Assembly (NCBI RefSeq): GCF_000400485.1
Contig: NZ_ASHR01000025.1
Location: 62,001-126,000, forward strand
Direction of reading: 5' to 3'
Source: Agrococcus pavilionensis RW1
GTDB lineage: Bacteria; Actinomycetota; Actinomycetes; Actinomycetales; Microbacteriaceae
Length of the DNA stretch: 64,000 nucleotides
The notes beneath the pieces are model-generated. The model saw only the letters and a program-made list of their open reading frames with translations, ran no database searches and was not told the DNA's origin. Position 1 is the first letter of the stretch. Every line of letters starts with the position of its first letter. A program made the translations under genes and the position numbers. Positions 11,553-19,672 of the stretch are shown one piece after another.

Positions 11553-12853
11553 TGCACGGCGGCGCCGATGTCGGACCGGCCGACGTCAGCGCGCTGCCGA
11601 GGACTCGGTCGAGCAGCGCGTGGCAGCGCGCGTGGCGTCCGTTCTGGGTGCTGCCGATGGCGATCGTGGTGGCGTCGGTGCTCGCCGGCTACCTCGTGCC
11701 CGAGCTCGACCGGCTCGTGGGCGATGAGCTCCCCTACGTCTTCCCCGGCGGCCCCAGCGGCGCGAGGGACATGCTCGGCACCATCGCGGGTGCGATGATC
11801 TCGGTGACCGGGCTCGTCTTCTCGATCACGATGGTCGTGGTGCAGCTGGCGAGCAGCCAGTACAGCCCTCGAGTGCTGGGCGACTTCCTCTCGAACCGGG
11901 TCACGCAAGCGACCCTCGGCATCTTCGCCGCGAGCTTCACCTACGCGCTGACGGTGTTGCGCTCGGTGCGGGGCGAGTCCGGCGACGGCGGCGCGTTCGT
12001 GCCACAGGTGTCCGTCACGCTCGGCTTCGTGCTGGTGCTCGCGAGCGTTGGCATGTTCCTCGCGTTCATCCACCACATCACCCGGTCGATCCAGGTCTCG
12101 TCGATCGTGTCGCACCTGGGCAGCGCGACGGTCGACGTCGTCGACGGCTACTACCCGGAGCCGACCGGCCTGCGCGCCCTGCCGGCGCGCGACTCCTGGC
12201 AGCCCGAGGGCTCGCTCGAGGCGCGCACGGTCGAGGCGCGGCAGCACGGGGCGATCGTGGAGGTGGATCACCGCGAGCTCGTCGCTCGCGCCGTCGACCT
12301 CGATGCCGTGATCGAGGTGCTGCTCCCGGTGGGTGACTTCGCGGCCGAGGGCCGACCGGTGCTGCGGATCTGGCACGAGCCCGGGCTCGGAGCGCTCGGC
12401 GAGGACGCGCTCGACGCGCTGCGAGGTCTCGTCGTGGTCGAGCAGGATCGCATCCCGGGCCAGGATCCGGCCCTCGGCGTGCGCAAGCTCATCGACATCG
12501 CGGACCGTGCGCTCTCGCCGGGGATCAACGACCCGGCGACGGCGGTGCAGGTGCTCGACGAGGTCCACCGGATCCTCCGCCGAGCGGTGACGCGGGCCGA
12601 TCTGCCCGCGCTCGTCCGGAGCGGCGGGGTCGTGCGGCTCGTGCATCGGCCTCAGCGCGTGGAGCAGCTCATCGACCTCGCGCTGGCGGAGCCGCTGCAC
12701 TACGGCCGCGGGTCGTTGCAGGTGCCGCGGCGGATCGAGGCCATGCTCGACGACCTGGCGCAAGTCGCGCTGGCGGCGCATCGGCCGGCGATCGCCCGCT
12801 GGCGCGAGCGCGCACAAGCCGTCGTCGCGGCCCAGCAGCAGCCGCAGCCGTAG
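11549..12853 (+). CDS. DUF2254 family membrane protein
   Basis: A 434-aa predicted membrane protein matching DUF2254. There are N-terminal helices near residues 30-50 and 70-100 (GTIAGAMISVTGLVFSIT), two more near 120-170, then a soluble ~250-residue region with the family block SPGINDPATA. Function is unknown. It is translationally coupled to the BCCT transporter by a 4-bp overlap, hinting at a role in osmotic or envelope stress. The C-terminus is a short Gln/Pro run encoded by GCCGTA-like hexamers that continue past the stop codon. Confidence 0.88.
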   Translation: MMHGGADVGPADVSALPRTRSSSAWQRAWRPFWVLPMAIVVASVLAGYLVPELDRLVGDELPYVFPGGPSGARDMLGTIAGAMISVTGLVFSITMVVVQLASSQYSPRVLGDFLSNRVTQATLGIFAASFTYALTVLRSVRGESGDGGAFVPQVSVTLGFVLVLASVGMFLAFIHHITRSIQVSSIVSHLGSATVDVVDGYYPEPTGLRALPARDSWQPEGSLEARTVEARQHGAIVEVDHRELVARAVDLDAVIEVLLPVGDFAAEGRPVLRIWHEPGLGALGEDALDALRGLVVVEQDRIPGQDPALGVRKLIDIADRALSPGINDPATAVQVLDEVHRILRRAVTRADLPALVRSGGVVRLVHRPQRVEQLIDLALAEPLHYGRGSLQVPRRIEAMLDDLAQVALAAHRPAIARWRERAQAVVAAQQQPQP

Positions 12854-12862
12854 CCGTAGCCG

Positions 12863-12868
12863 TAGGAT
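12863..12868 (+). promoter_or_regulatory. Leaderless-type -10 for the Nudix gene
   Basis: TAGGAT is followed by 6 nt and then ATG, so transcription probably starts on or beside the start codon. The hexamer arose within a run of three GCCGTA units. Confidence 0.6.
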
Positions 12869-12874
12869 GACCGG

Positions 12875-13309
12875 ATGCGCATGCGAGTGGCCGCCTACGC
12901 CCTGATCACGAGGGGCGAGGGCGACGAGCGCGAGATCTTGCTGCCGCACTGGAACGAGGGCGACATGGCCGGGTGGACGCTGCCGGGAGGCGGTGTCGAG
13001 CCCGGCGAGCATCCCGCGGACGGCGCCGTCCGCGAGGTGCGCGAGGAGACCGGCTACGACGTGCGGCTCACGAGCCTGCTCGGCGTCGACTCCGCGGTGC
13101 TCCCCACGACCGCGCGCGGCGACGAGATGCAGGCCCTGCGCATCCTCTACCGCGCCGAGATCACCGGCGGCGAGCTCGCGGTCGAGGTCGACGGCACGAC
13201 CGACGACGTCGCGTGGCACCGGCTCGCGGACGTGCCGGCCCTGCGCCACGTGCACGCGGTCGACTGGGCGATCCGGCACATCGACGACCACGGCTCGCCG
13301 CTCCGCTGA
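12875..13309 (+). CDS. Nudix hydrolase
   Basis: A 144-aa Nudix-fold pyrophosphohydrolase. The 23-residue Nudix box starts at G in LPGGGVEPGE and ends in VREVREETGY, with the metal-binding REVREE core intact. The substrate cannot be deduced; candidates are oxidised or non-canonical nucleotides or ADP-ribose. No ribosome site is seen; instead a -10 hexamer sits 6 nt before the ATG, so the mRNA is probably leaderless. Confidence 0.93.
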   Translation: MRMRVAAYALITRGEGDEREILLPHWNEGDMAGWTLPGGGVEPGEHPADGAVREVREETGYDVRLTSLLGVDSAVLPTTARGDEMQALRILYRAEITGGELAVEVDGTTDDVAWHRLADVPALRHVHAVDWAIRHIDDHGSPLR

Positions 13310-13312
13310 CCC

Positions 13313-13498
13313 ATGCATCCCCTCATCGTCCTCGGCATCGGCCTCATGGTCGTCTCGTGCGTCATCAGCGGCATCGACTCCGTGCGCACCATGCGCCAGG
13401 GTCGCGAGCCCGAGCGACGCATCCGCTCGTTCATGCTCGCGGCCGGCATGCTCGTGCTCGGCGGCATCCTCGTCGCGATCGGCGCCGCGCTGTCCTGA
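13313..13498 (+). CDS. Small two-helix membrane protein
   Basis: A 61-aa protein with two hydrophobic segments (about residues 3-22 and 40-59) joined by a basic loop RTMRQGREPERRIR. Its ATG is 3 nt after the Nudix stop, so it is likely coupled to it. I do not recognise the family. A strong hairpin terminator follows. Confidence 0.65.
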   Translation: MHPLIVLGIGLMVVSCVISGIDSVRTMRQGREPERRIRSFMLAAGMLVLGGILVAIGAALS

Positions 13499-13529
13499 CC
13501 GGCACGACCGAGGCCTGATGCGCGCACGA

Positions 13530-13559
13530 CGAAGGGCCCCCGCGGACGGGGGCCCTTCG
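13530..13559. terminator. Bidirectional hairpin terminator
   Basis: A 13-bp perfect stem (GAAGGGCCCCCG / CGGGGGCCCTTC plus one C-G pair) with a 4-nt loop, between convergent genes. It can serve both strands. Confidence 0.8.
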
Positions 13560-13576
13560 CTCGCGGCTCAGACGGC

Positions 13577-14176
13577 TCAGGCCTGGGGGGCGCCGGCCTC
13601 GGGGCCGTCGGCGATCCCGCCGGACGGCTGGTCGAACGGGCGCGCGGGCGCGTCGACGGCGGTGTCCTCGGCGTCGGGGATCCACAGGTCGTCGTCGGCG
13701 CGCAGGGTCTGCCACGCGGCGTAGGCGGCGCTCACGACGGCGACCGAGCCGACGCCGATGAGGATCCACTGCCAGGCGTTCGGGCCCGACTTCGCCGGCG
13801 TCGACGGGGCGAGGTCGGGGACCGTCGCGTAGCGGCGGACGTTGTCGATCGCGCTCTGCACGCGCTCGTCCTTGCCGATGGACGCGAGTGCGGCGACCGA
13901 GCCGAGGCCCGTCGCGAGCGCGGGCACGACACTCGAGTTCCAGCCGCGGGCGGCCTTCGAGAGCCTGTCGATGCCGGCCTCCTTGCCGCGGTGCACGACG
14001 CGCTCGGCGGCGGGGCGCAGCGTCTCGGCGCTGTAGGCGCGCGCCTGCTCGCGAGCCTCGCGGGCGAGCGCAGCCGCGTGGTGGTTCACCGCGCGCTGCT
14101 CGGCCATGAGCTTGTCGGCCTGCTTGCGGAGCTTCTTGACCTGCTTCGCGCGCTTGCGCGTCAGTTCGAGCGACAT
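13577..14176 (-). CDS. Conserved hypothetical protein with coiled coil and one TM helix
   Basis: A 199-aa protein. Residues 1-60 are Lys/Arg/Ala-rich and probably coiled coil (RKRAKQVKKLRKQADKL). A Gly/Ala-rich middle follows, then one transmembrane helix near residues 134-155 (WILIGVGSVAVVSAAYAAW) and an acidic C-terminal tail. GGAAGGA lies ~5 nt upstream of the ATG at 14176. I do not recognise a function; the layout suggests a DNA-, polymer- or membrane-associated structural protein. Confidence 0.8.
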   Translation of the reverse strand: MSLELTRKRAKQVKKLRKQADKLMAEQRAVNHHAAALAREAREQARAYSAETLRPAAERVVHRGKEAGIDRLSKAARGWNSSVVPALATGLGSVAALASIGKDERVQSAIDNVRRYATVPDLAPSTPAKSGPNAWQWILIGVGSVAVVSAAYAAWQTLRADDDLWIPDAEDTAVDAPARPFDQPSGGIADGPEAGAPQA

Positions 14177-14317
14177 GTCTGTCCTTCCGTCGTGGAGCCT
14201 GCGCGTCATCCTTGCAGGTTTTCCTGGACGCGTCACCCACGCTCCGAGGGTTTCGCTCTCGCCGAACCAGGCGCTCGTGCGCGGCTGTCGCCAAGCGCGC
14301 TGTGGGAGGATCGGGGC

Positions 14318-14857
14318 ATGGCTCATCACACCGCTGTCGCGACCATCCGCACGAACCTCGGCGAGATCAAGGTCAACCTCCTCGGCGACCACGCCCCCAA
14401 GACCGTGCAGAACTTCGTCGAGCTCGCCACGGGCAAGCGCGAGTGGACGCACCCCGGCACCGGCAAGACCTCGACCGACCCGCTCTACGACGGCGTCGTC
14501 TTCCACCGCATCATCCCCGACTTCATGATCCAGGGCGGCGACCCGCTCGGCCAGGGCGTCGGCGGCCCCGGCTACCAGTTCGACGACGAGATCCACCCCG
14601 ACCTCGACTTCAACGCGCCCTACGTGCTCGCGATGGCCAACGCCGGCAAGATCGCGGGCCGCGGCACGAACGGCTCGCAGTTCTTCATCACGACCGTCGC
14701 GACGCCGTGGCTGCAGGGCAAGCACACGATCTTCGGGCTCGTCGAGGACGAGGCGTCGCGCGGCGTCGTCGACGCGATCCAGGCCGTCGCCACCGACGGC
14801 CGCGACCGCCCGCTCGAGGACGTCGTGATCGAGACGATCGAGATCGCCGAGGCCTGA
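14318..14857 (+). CDS. Peptidyl-prolyl cis-trans isomerase, cyclophilin type
   Basis: A 179-aa cyclophilin (PpiA/PpiB type) that isomerises Xaa-Pro bonds in the cytoplasm. Signature residues are VVFHRIIPDFMIQGGDP (catalytic Arg and the FxxQ pocket), ANAGKIAGRGTNGSQFFI and the tryptophan W in TPWLQGKHTIFG. There is no signal peptide. GGGAGGAT sits 8-14 nt before the ATG. The position between gyrA and the rhomboid/crgA genes is the usual actinobacterial order. Confidence 0.97.
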   Translation: MAHHTAVATIRTNLGEIKVNLLGDHAPKTVQNFVELATGKREWTHPGTGKTSTDPLYDGVVFHRIIPDFMIQGGDPLGQGVGGPGYQFDDEIHPDLDFNAPYVLAMANAGKIAGRGTNGSQFFITTVATPWLQGKHTIFGLVEDEASRGVVDAIQAVATDGRDRPLEDVVIETIEIAEA

Positions 14858-14863
14858 GCCGAG

Positions 14864-15730
14864 GTGTCATCCCCAGCGCCCGCCGACCGCTGCTACCGGC
14901 ACCCCGACCGCGCGAGCTGGGTGCTGTGCCAGCGATGCGGGCGCACGGTGTGCGGCGAGTGCCAGCAGCCGTCGCCCGTCGGTGTGCGCTGCCCGGAGTG
15001 CGTGCGCGAGCTCGCCGCCGAGCAGCGCACCCTGCAGCGGCAGGTGCGAGCGGCGAGCGGTGCGCCGCGCAGCGCCGTCGGCCGGCGCGCGCGCCGCTGG
15101 TTCGCGCAGCCGGCACCCGTGACGATGTCGATCCTCGTCGTCACGGTGCTGCTCGGCGCGCTGCAGCTGCTGCCGGGCGACATCGCGGCGTCGCTGCTGT
15201 TCTTCCTGCCGTACTCGCTCATCGAGCCGTGGCGCTTCGTCAGCTACGCGCTCGTGCACGCGGGCGTGCTGCACCTCGGCTTCAACATGCTCATCCTGTG
15301 GCTCATCGGCCCCTCGATCGAGCAGCGCATCGGCAGGCTGCCCTTCCTCGCCGCCTACGTCGTGAGCGCGGCGGGCGCCGCGGTCGCGATCTCGTGGCTG
15401 ACGCCGCTCTCGGCGGTCGTGGGCGCGTCGGGAGCCATCTACGCACTCTTCGGCATGGTCATCGGCATGCAGCGCATGGTGGGGCGGGTGCAGCCGAGCA
15501 TCCTCATCATCGTCGCCATCAACCTCGTGCTGACGTTCGTGATCAGCAACGTCTCGTGGGCGGCGCACGTCGGCGGGCTCGTCATCGGGCTCGCGCTCGG
15601 CTTCGGGATCGGCGCCGTGCACGAGCGGCTGCGCGGCGATCAGGCGGCGAAGGCCGCGTGGCTCGTCATCGGCGGGATCGCGGTCGTGCTCGCGGCGCTG
15701 TTCGCGCTGCGGCTCGCCTCGATCCTCTGA
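14864..15730 (+). CDS. Rhomboid family intramembrane serine protease
   Basis: A 288-aa protein starting at GTG, 6 bp after the cyclophilin stop. The N-terminal ~60 residues form a zinc-ribbon-like module (CYRHP, CQRCGRTVCGECQ, CPEC). Six or more transmembrane helices follow. The catalytic serine is in GASGAIYALFG and the catalytic histidine in WAAHVGGLVIG. Rhomboids cut substrates inside the membrane; the substrate here is unknown. The zinc-ribbon plus rhomboid layout recurs in actinobacteria at this locus. Confidence 0.94.
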   Translation: MSSPAPADRCYRHPDRASWVLCQRCGRTVCGECQQPSPVGVRCPECVRELAAEQRTLQRQVRAASGAPRSAVGRRARRWFAQPAPVTMSILVVTVLLGALQLLPGDIAASLLFFLPYSLIEPWRFVSYALVHAGVLHLGFNMLILWLIGPSIEQRIGRLPFLAAYVVSAAGAAVAISWLTPLSAVVGASGAIYALFGMVIGMQRMVGRVQPSILIIVAINLVLTFVISNVSWAAHVGGLVIGLALGFGIGAVHERLRGDQAAKAAWLVIGGIAVVLAALFALRLASIL

Positions 15731-15734
15731 GGTC

Positions 15735-15768
15735 GTTCTCCACAGCTCTCTCCACAGCTGGGGAGAAC
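15735..15768. terminator. Hairpin between rhomboid and crgA
   Basis: A 7-bp inverted repeat GTTCTCC / GGAGAAC encloses two direct copies of CTCCACAGCT. It lies between convergent genes and may terminate both. Confidence 0.45.
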
Positions 15769-15786
15769 TACACCAGTGTGATTCGA

Positions 15787-16047
15787 CTACTTCCAGCGCG
15801 TCGTCATGATGAAGCCGATGAACATCACGCCGAAGCCGATCACGATGTTCCAGGAGCCGAGCTGCGCGATGGGCAGCGTCGTGCCCGAGACGTAGTAGAC
15901 GATGACCCAGAGGAAGCCGACGATCATGAAGCCGAACATCACCGGCTTGAACCACGCCGGGTTGTGCTGCTCGTCGTGCGGCGAGCGCTCCTTCGCCGAC
16001 CGGTTCCGATCGGCCTTGGCCCTCTCGACGGACTTCTCGCTGCTCAT
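15787..16047 (-). CDS. crgA: Cell division protein CrgA
   Basis: An 86-aa actinobacterial divisome protein. A charged N-terminus is followed by two transmembrane helices (about residues 33-54 and 66-83), with the family motif NPAWFKPVMFGFM and the C-terminal TTRWK. CrgA links FtsZ, FtsI and peptidoglycan synthesis proteins at the septum in mycobacteria. TAGCAT lies 8 nt before the ATG on the coding strand, so the leader is very short. Confidence 0.97.
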   Translation of the reverse strand: MSSEKSVERAKADRNRSAKERSPHDEQHNPAWFKPVMFGFMIVGFLWVIVYYVSGTTLPIAQLGSWNIVIGFGVMFIGFIMTTRWK

Positions 16048-16075
16048 GGCACCCCATGCTAGTGCAGTCGCCGCC

Positions 16076-16081
16076 TAGGAT
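16076..16081 (+). promoter_or_regulatory. Leaderless-type -10 for the sortase operon
   Basis: TAGGAT, then 6 nt, then the GTG start at 16088. Confidence 0.6.
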
Positions 16082-16087
16082 TGAGCG

Positions 16088-16852
16088 GTGGCAGCCCTCG
16101 ACGCTCGCGCCCGCCGCTCGGCGCGCCCCCGGCGCCGAGCGACCGTCTCGAGCGTGCTCGGCGAGCTGCTCCTGACCGCGGGGGTGCTCGCGCTCGGCTA
16201 CGCCGGCTGGCAGGTGTGGCTCTCGGACGCGGTGCTCGGGGCGCAGCAGCAGCAGGCGGCCCGCGCCTTCGCCGCCGACCTCGTGCCCGAGCACCTCGAG
16301 CGCGGAGCGATCGCCGACGCATCCGCCCTCCGCACCGACGAACCGCCGCTCGAGGCGGCTCCCGCCGACCGCGAGTCGTTCGCGATCATGCACATCCCGC
16401 GGCTCGGCGAGTTCGAGCGCGTCGTGGGGGAGGGCACGAGTCGCGCGGTGCTCGACAGCCTCGACCAGGGGCTCGCCCACTACCGCGAGTCGGCGATGCC
16501 CGGCGGGCTCGGCAACTTCGCGGTCGCCGGGCACCGCAACGGCCAGGGCGGGCCGTTCACGCACCTCGACGAGATGCGCATCGGCGACCGCGTCTACGTG
16601 CAGACGGCGAGCGCGTGGCACGTCTACGAGTTCCGCAACCACGAGTACGTGCCGCCGACGGCGGTCGGTGTCGTCGCGCCCGTGCCGCAGCTGCCGCACG
16701 TGCCGGCGGACGGGCGCTACCTCACGCTCACGACGTGCAACCCGGAGTGGTCGGCGGCCGGCAGGCTCATCGCCTACGCCACCTGGGTAGGCTGGCAGAG
16801 TGCCGCCGACGGCATGCCGCTCGAGCTCGCCGAGACCCTCGGGAGGGCGTGA
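16088..16852 (+). CDS. Class E sortase
   Basis: A 254-aa membrane-anchored transpeptidase that attaches LPXTG/LAXTG-type surface proteins to the cell wall. It has a basic N-terminus, one signal-anchor helix (about residues 22-43) and the catalytic triad H149 (AGHRNGQGG), C217 (TLTTCNPEW) and R226. No pilin or sorting-signal substrate is encoded next to it. The GTG start is 6 nt behind a TAGGAT -10, so it is probably leaderless. The stop overlaps the next ATG (TGATG). Confidence 0.95.
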   Translation: MAALDARARRSARPRRRATVSSVLGELLLTAGVLALGYAGWQVWLSDAVLGAQQQQAARAFAADLVPEHLERGAIADASALRTDEPPLEAAPADRESFAIMHIPRLGEFERVVGEGTSRAVLDSLDQGLAHYRESAMPGGLGNFAVAGHRNGQGGPFTHLDEMRIGDRVYVQTASAWHVYEFRNHEYVPPTAVGVVAPVPQLPHVPADGRYLTLTTCNPEWSAAGRLIAYATWVGWQSAADGMPLELAETLGRA

Positions 16853-17040
16853 TGTACGCGGCCCTCTGGCGGGCGCTGCCCGGCCCGTGGCCCGTGCGGC
16901 TCGCGATCGTGCTCGCGCTGCTCGCCGTCACCGCCTACCTGCTCGTCTTCCACGTCTACCCGTGGGTGATGCAGACCTTCTTCCCGACCCCCGATCCGAC
17001 CTTCGCCGGATCCGACCGCAGATCGAGTGCCCTCGCATGA
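16852..17040 (+). CDS. Small single-span membrane protein
   Basis: A 62-aa protein with one strong transmembrane helix (about residues 17-40) and a short polar C-terminus. It overlaps the sortase stop by one base and the following gene by four (ATGA), so it is part of the sortase operon. Small proteins of this shape are commonly seen between the sortase and the amidotransferase in this gene order; the role is unknown. Confidence 0.75.
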   Translation: MYAALWRALPGPWPVRLAIVLALLAVTAYLLVFHVYPWVMQTFFPTPDPTFAGSDRRSSALA

Positions 17041-17705
17041 CCCGCATCCTCGTCGTCGACAACTTCGACAGCTTCGTCTACACGCTCGCCGGCTACCTCC
17101 AGGAGCTCGGCGCCGACGTCTCGGTCGTGCGCAACGACCGGGTCGACGCGCGCGGCATCGCCGAGTGGGACGCCGTGCTGCTCTCGCCCGGGCCGGGCAC
17201 CCCGGCCGACGCGGGCGTCTCGATCCCCATGGTGCACGCCGCGATCGACGCCGGCACGCCGCTGCTCGGCGTGTGCCTCGGGCACCAGGCGATCGCCGAG
17301 GCGCTCGGCGGGGTCGTCACGCACGCGCCCGAGCTCATGCACGGCAAGACGAGCCTCGTCGAGCACGATGGCTCGACCGTCTTCGAGGGGCTCCCGAGCC
17401 CGCTCACCGCGACGCGCTACCACTCGCTCGCGGTCGTCGACGGGACGGTGCCGGATGCGCTGCGCGTGACCGCGCGGACCGTGCCCGACCCGGAGGGCGA
17501 CCGGAGGGCGGGCGGCGTCATCATGGCGCTCGAGCACCGCGACGCGCCCGTGTGGGGCGTGCAGTTCCACCCCGAGTCGGTGCTGACGGAGGGCGGCTAC
17601 CGGATGCTCGGCAACTGGCTCGAGTCGGCCGGGCTCGACGGCGCCGCCGAGCTCGCCGCGGGCCGCGCGCCGCTCGTCACGCTCGCCCCGCCGCCGCAGC
17701 GCTGA
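17037..17705 (+). CDS. Glutamine amidotransferase, anthranilate/aminodeoxychorismate synthase component II
   Basis: A 222-aa class I glutamine amidotransferase (TrpG/PabA family) that supplies ammonia for anthranilate or 4-amino-4-deoxychorismate synthesis. The nucleophile is C80 in GVCLGHQAIAEALGG and the His-Glu pair is in FHPESVLTEGG. The opening ILVVDNFDSFVY is typical. No component I lies nearby, and at this locus in other actinobacteria the gene is usually annotated pabA, so its partner must be elsewhere. Confidence 0.93.
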   Translation: MTRILVVDNFDSFVYTLAGYLQELGADVSVVRNDRVDARGIAEWDAVLLSPGPGTPADAGVSIPMVHAAIDAGTPLLGVCLGHQAIAEALGGVVTHAPELMHGKTSLVEHDGSTVFEGLPSPLTATRYHSLAVVDGTVPDALRVTARTVPDPEGDRRAGGVIMALEHRDAPVWGVQFHPESVLTEGGYRMLGNWLESAGLDGAAELAAGRAPLVTLAPPPQR

Positions 17706-17723
17706 GGGCTCGCGCGCCGCGGT

Positions 17724-19577
17724 TCAGCCGCCGCCGCCGTTCCGACCGCCGTTGCCGTTGCCGTTGCCGTTGCCGTTCCCGCCGTTGCCGCCGTCGTCGC
17801 CGTCGTCGTCGCCGGGAGGCGGCGCGGGGGCGGGATCGGCCGGCGGCGTGCTCTGCCGCGGGGGCGCGGGCGGCGCGGCGCGGCGCACGCAGTACGTCAC
17901 GGTGACGCTGCTGCCCTGCGCGACGTCGCTCTCGGCCGCGACCGACTGCGCGGTCACGACGTTCGCGGCGGTGCACGCGGTGGTCGTCGACCGCCGCACC
18001 GACAGCCCGAGGTTCTCGAGCTGCGACTGCGCGCTCGAGAGCGACTGGCCGACGACGTCCGGCACGGTCACGAGGCCGTTCGAGAGCTGGATGTCGATGG
18101 TCTCGCCGCGCGTGACGTCGGTGCCGGCGCTCGGCTCGGTGCTGATGACGCGGTCGATCGCGACGGTCGGCGACGTCGCGCGCGAGACCTCGCCGACGAC
18201 GTAGCCCGCGGCTTCGAGCGCCTGCCGCGCCTGCTGCTCGGTGAGGTTCGCGACGCTGATGAGCGGCACAGGCGGCGGCCCGTTGGAGACGACGATCGTC
18301 ACCGGGCTGCCGGGGGAGAGTCGCACGCCGGGCCCGGGCTCCGAGCGCAGCACCGTGCCGAGCTCCGCCTCGTCGATCATCCGGCGCACCTCGGCCTCGA
18401 GGTCCGCGGCCTCGACGGCCGCGATCGCCTCGTCCTCGGTGAGGCCGGCGACCTCGGGCACGTTCGTCGAGAGGCCTGCGATCGGGAGGTTGAGGAAGTT
18501 CGTCGCCCACGCGACGGCGACGACGACGAGCACGGCGATGAGCGCCGCCGCGCCCCACAGCCACGCGACCGGCGGTCGGCGGTCGCGCTGCGTCGCGACC
18601 GGTCCGCCCTCCGCCTCGGGCTCCGGCTCGTCGGCGGTGAGGGCGGCGAACATCGTCGTCGCGGCGCCGATCTCGAGCGGCGCCGTCTCGGTCTTCTCGA
18701 AGGGCACGAGCACGCCCGCGAGGGCGTCGTCGAGCGCTTGCTTGAACTCGGTCGCCGACTGGAAGCGGTCGTCGCGCGGCTTCTCGAGCGCCTTCGCGAC
18801 GATCGAGTCCATCTCGGGCGTGATGCCGGGCGTGATCGACGACGTCGTCGGGGGCTCCTCGGCGACGTGCTGGTAGGCGACGCCGACCGGGGTGTCGGCC
18901 TCGAAGGGGGCGCGGCCGGTCAGGAGCTCGAAGAGGATGACGCCGGTGGAGTAGAGGTCGGTGCGGGCGTCGACGGCCTCGCCCCTCGCCTGCTCGGGCG
19001 AGAAGTACTGGGCCGTGCCGAGGATCATGCCGGTCTGCGCGACGTTCGCGCTCGTCTCGGAGACGGCGCGGGCGATGCCGAAGTCCATGACCTTGATCTG
19101 GCCGCCGGGCGTGACCATGACGTTGCCGGGCTTGATGTCGCGGTGCACGATGCCGGCCCGGTGCGAGTACTCGAGGGCGGTCAGGATGCCCTTCGTGATC
19201 CGCACGGCCTCCGACTCGGGGAGCGGACCCTCGGCGATGATGTCCTTCACCATCCGGCCGTCGACGTACTCCATGACGATGTACGGCACCGCGGCCGGCT
19301 GGCCGCTCGAGTCGACCGCGGGCTCCTCGCCCGCGTCGAAGACGCGCACGACGGTCGGGTGCGACATGCGCGCCGCGGACTGCGCCTCCTGGCGGAAGCG
19401 CGTGCGGAACTCGGGATCCCGCGAGAGCTCGGGCTTGAGCAGCTTCACCGCGACCTGGCGGTCGAGCCGGGTGTCGCGCGCGAGGTGCACCTCGGCCATG
19501 CCGCCCTGCCCGATGAGCTCGCCGATCTCGTAGCGGTCGCCGAGGGTCCGCAGCGACGCGATGATGCTGTCGGTCAT
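17724..19577 (-). CDS. pknB: Ser/Thr protein kinase with PASTA domains (PknB)
   Basis: A 617-aa transmembrane kinase controlling cell-wall growth. The kinase domain (about residues 16-275) has the P-loop GQGGMAEV, the ATP lysine in VAVKLLK, the HRDIKPGNV loop and DFGIA. A transmembrane helix sits near residue 350. The outer part carries three PASTA repeats (opening PEVAGLTEDEA, ISVANLTEQQA and VPDVVGQSLSSA), one fewer than the four of Mycobacterium PknB. It ends in a Pro-rich and then Asn/Gly-repeat tail. It lies 95 bp behind pknA. Confidence 0.97.
   Translation of the reverse strand: MTDSIIASLRTLGDRYEIGELIGQGGMAEVHLARDTRLDRQVAVKLLKPELSRDPEFRTRFRQEAQSAARMSHPTVVRVFDAGEEPAVDSSGQPAAVPYIVMEYVDGRMVKDIIAEGPLPESEAVRITKGILTALEYSHRAGIVHRDIKPGNVMVTPGGQIKVMDFGIARAVSETSANVAQTGMILGTAQYFSPEQARGEAVDARTDLYSTGVILFELLTGRAPFEADTPVGVAYQHVAEEPPTTSSITPGITPEMDSIVAKALEKPRDDRFQSATEFKQALDDALAGVLVPFEKTETAPLEIGAATTMFAALTADEPEPEAEGGPVATQRDRRPPVAWLWGAAALIAVLVVVAVAWATNFLNLPIAGLSTNVPEVAGLTEDEAIAAVEAADLEAEVRRMIDEAELGTVLRSEPGPGVRLSPGSPVTIVVSNGPPPVPLISVANLTEQQARQALEAAGYVVGEVSRATSPTVAIDRVISTEPSAGTDVTRGETIDIQLSNGLVTVPDVVGQSLSSAQSQLENLGLSVRRSTTTACTAANVVTAQSVAAESDVAQGSSVTVTYCVRRAAPPAPPRQSTPPADPAPAPPPGDDDGDDGGNGGNGNGNGNGNGGRNGGGG
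17748..17777. repeat. Hexanucleotide repeat in pknB (GCCGTT x5)
   Basis: Five perfect tandem GCCGTT units encode the alternating Asn-Gly tail of PknB. Copy-number slippage would keep the frame and change tail length by two residues per unit. Confidence 0.85.
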
Positions 19578-19672
19578 CGCGGCTCCTCTCCTCGTGCGTG
19601 GCTCGCCGCTCCCCGGGACGGGGGATCGGTCGATTCTACGTCAGGGCCGCTCGACGGCCCCGGCCGGGCGCC

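Noticed and set aside
15736-15759. Two CTCCACA-type words resembling DnaA boxes near crgA
   Set aside because: Only two, each with mismatches to the consensus, inside a hairpin between convergent genes. No AT-rich unwinding region is present, so this is not an origin.
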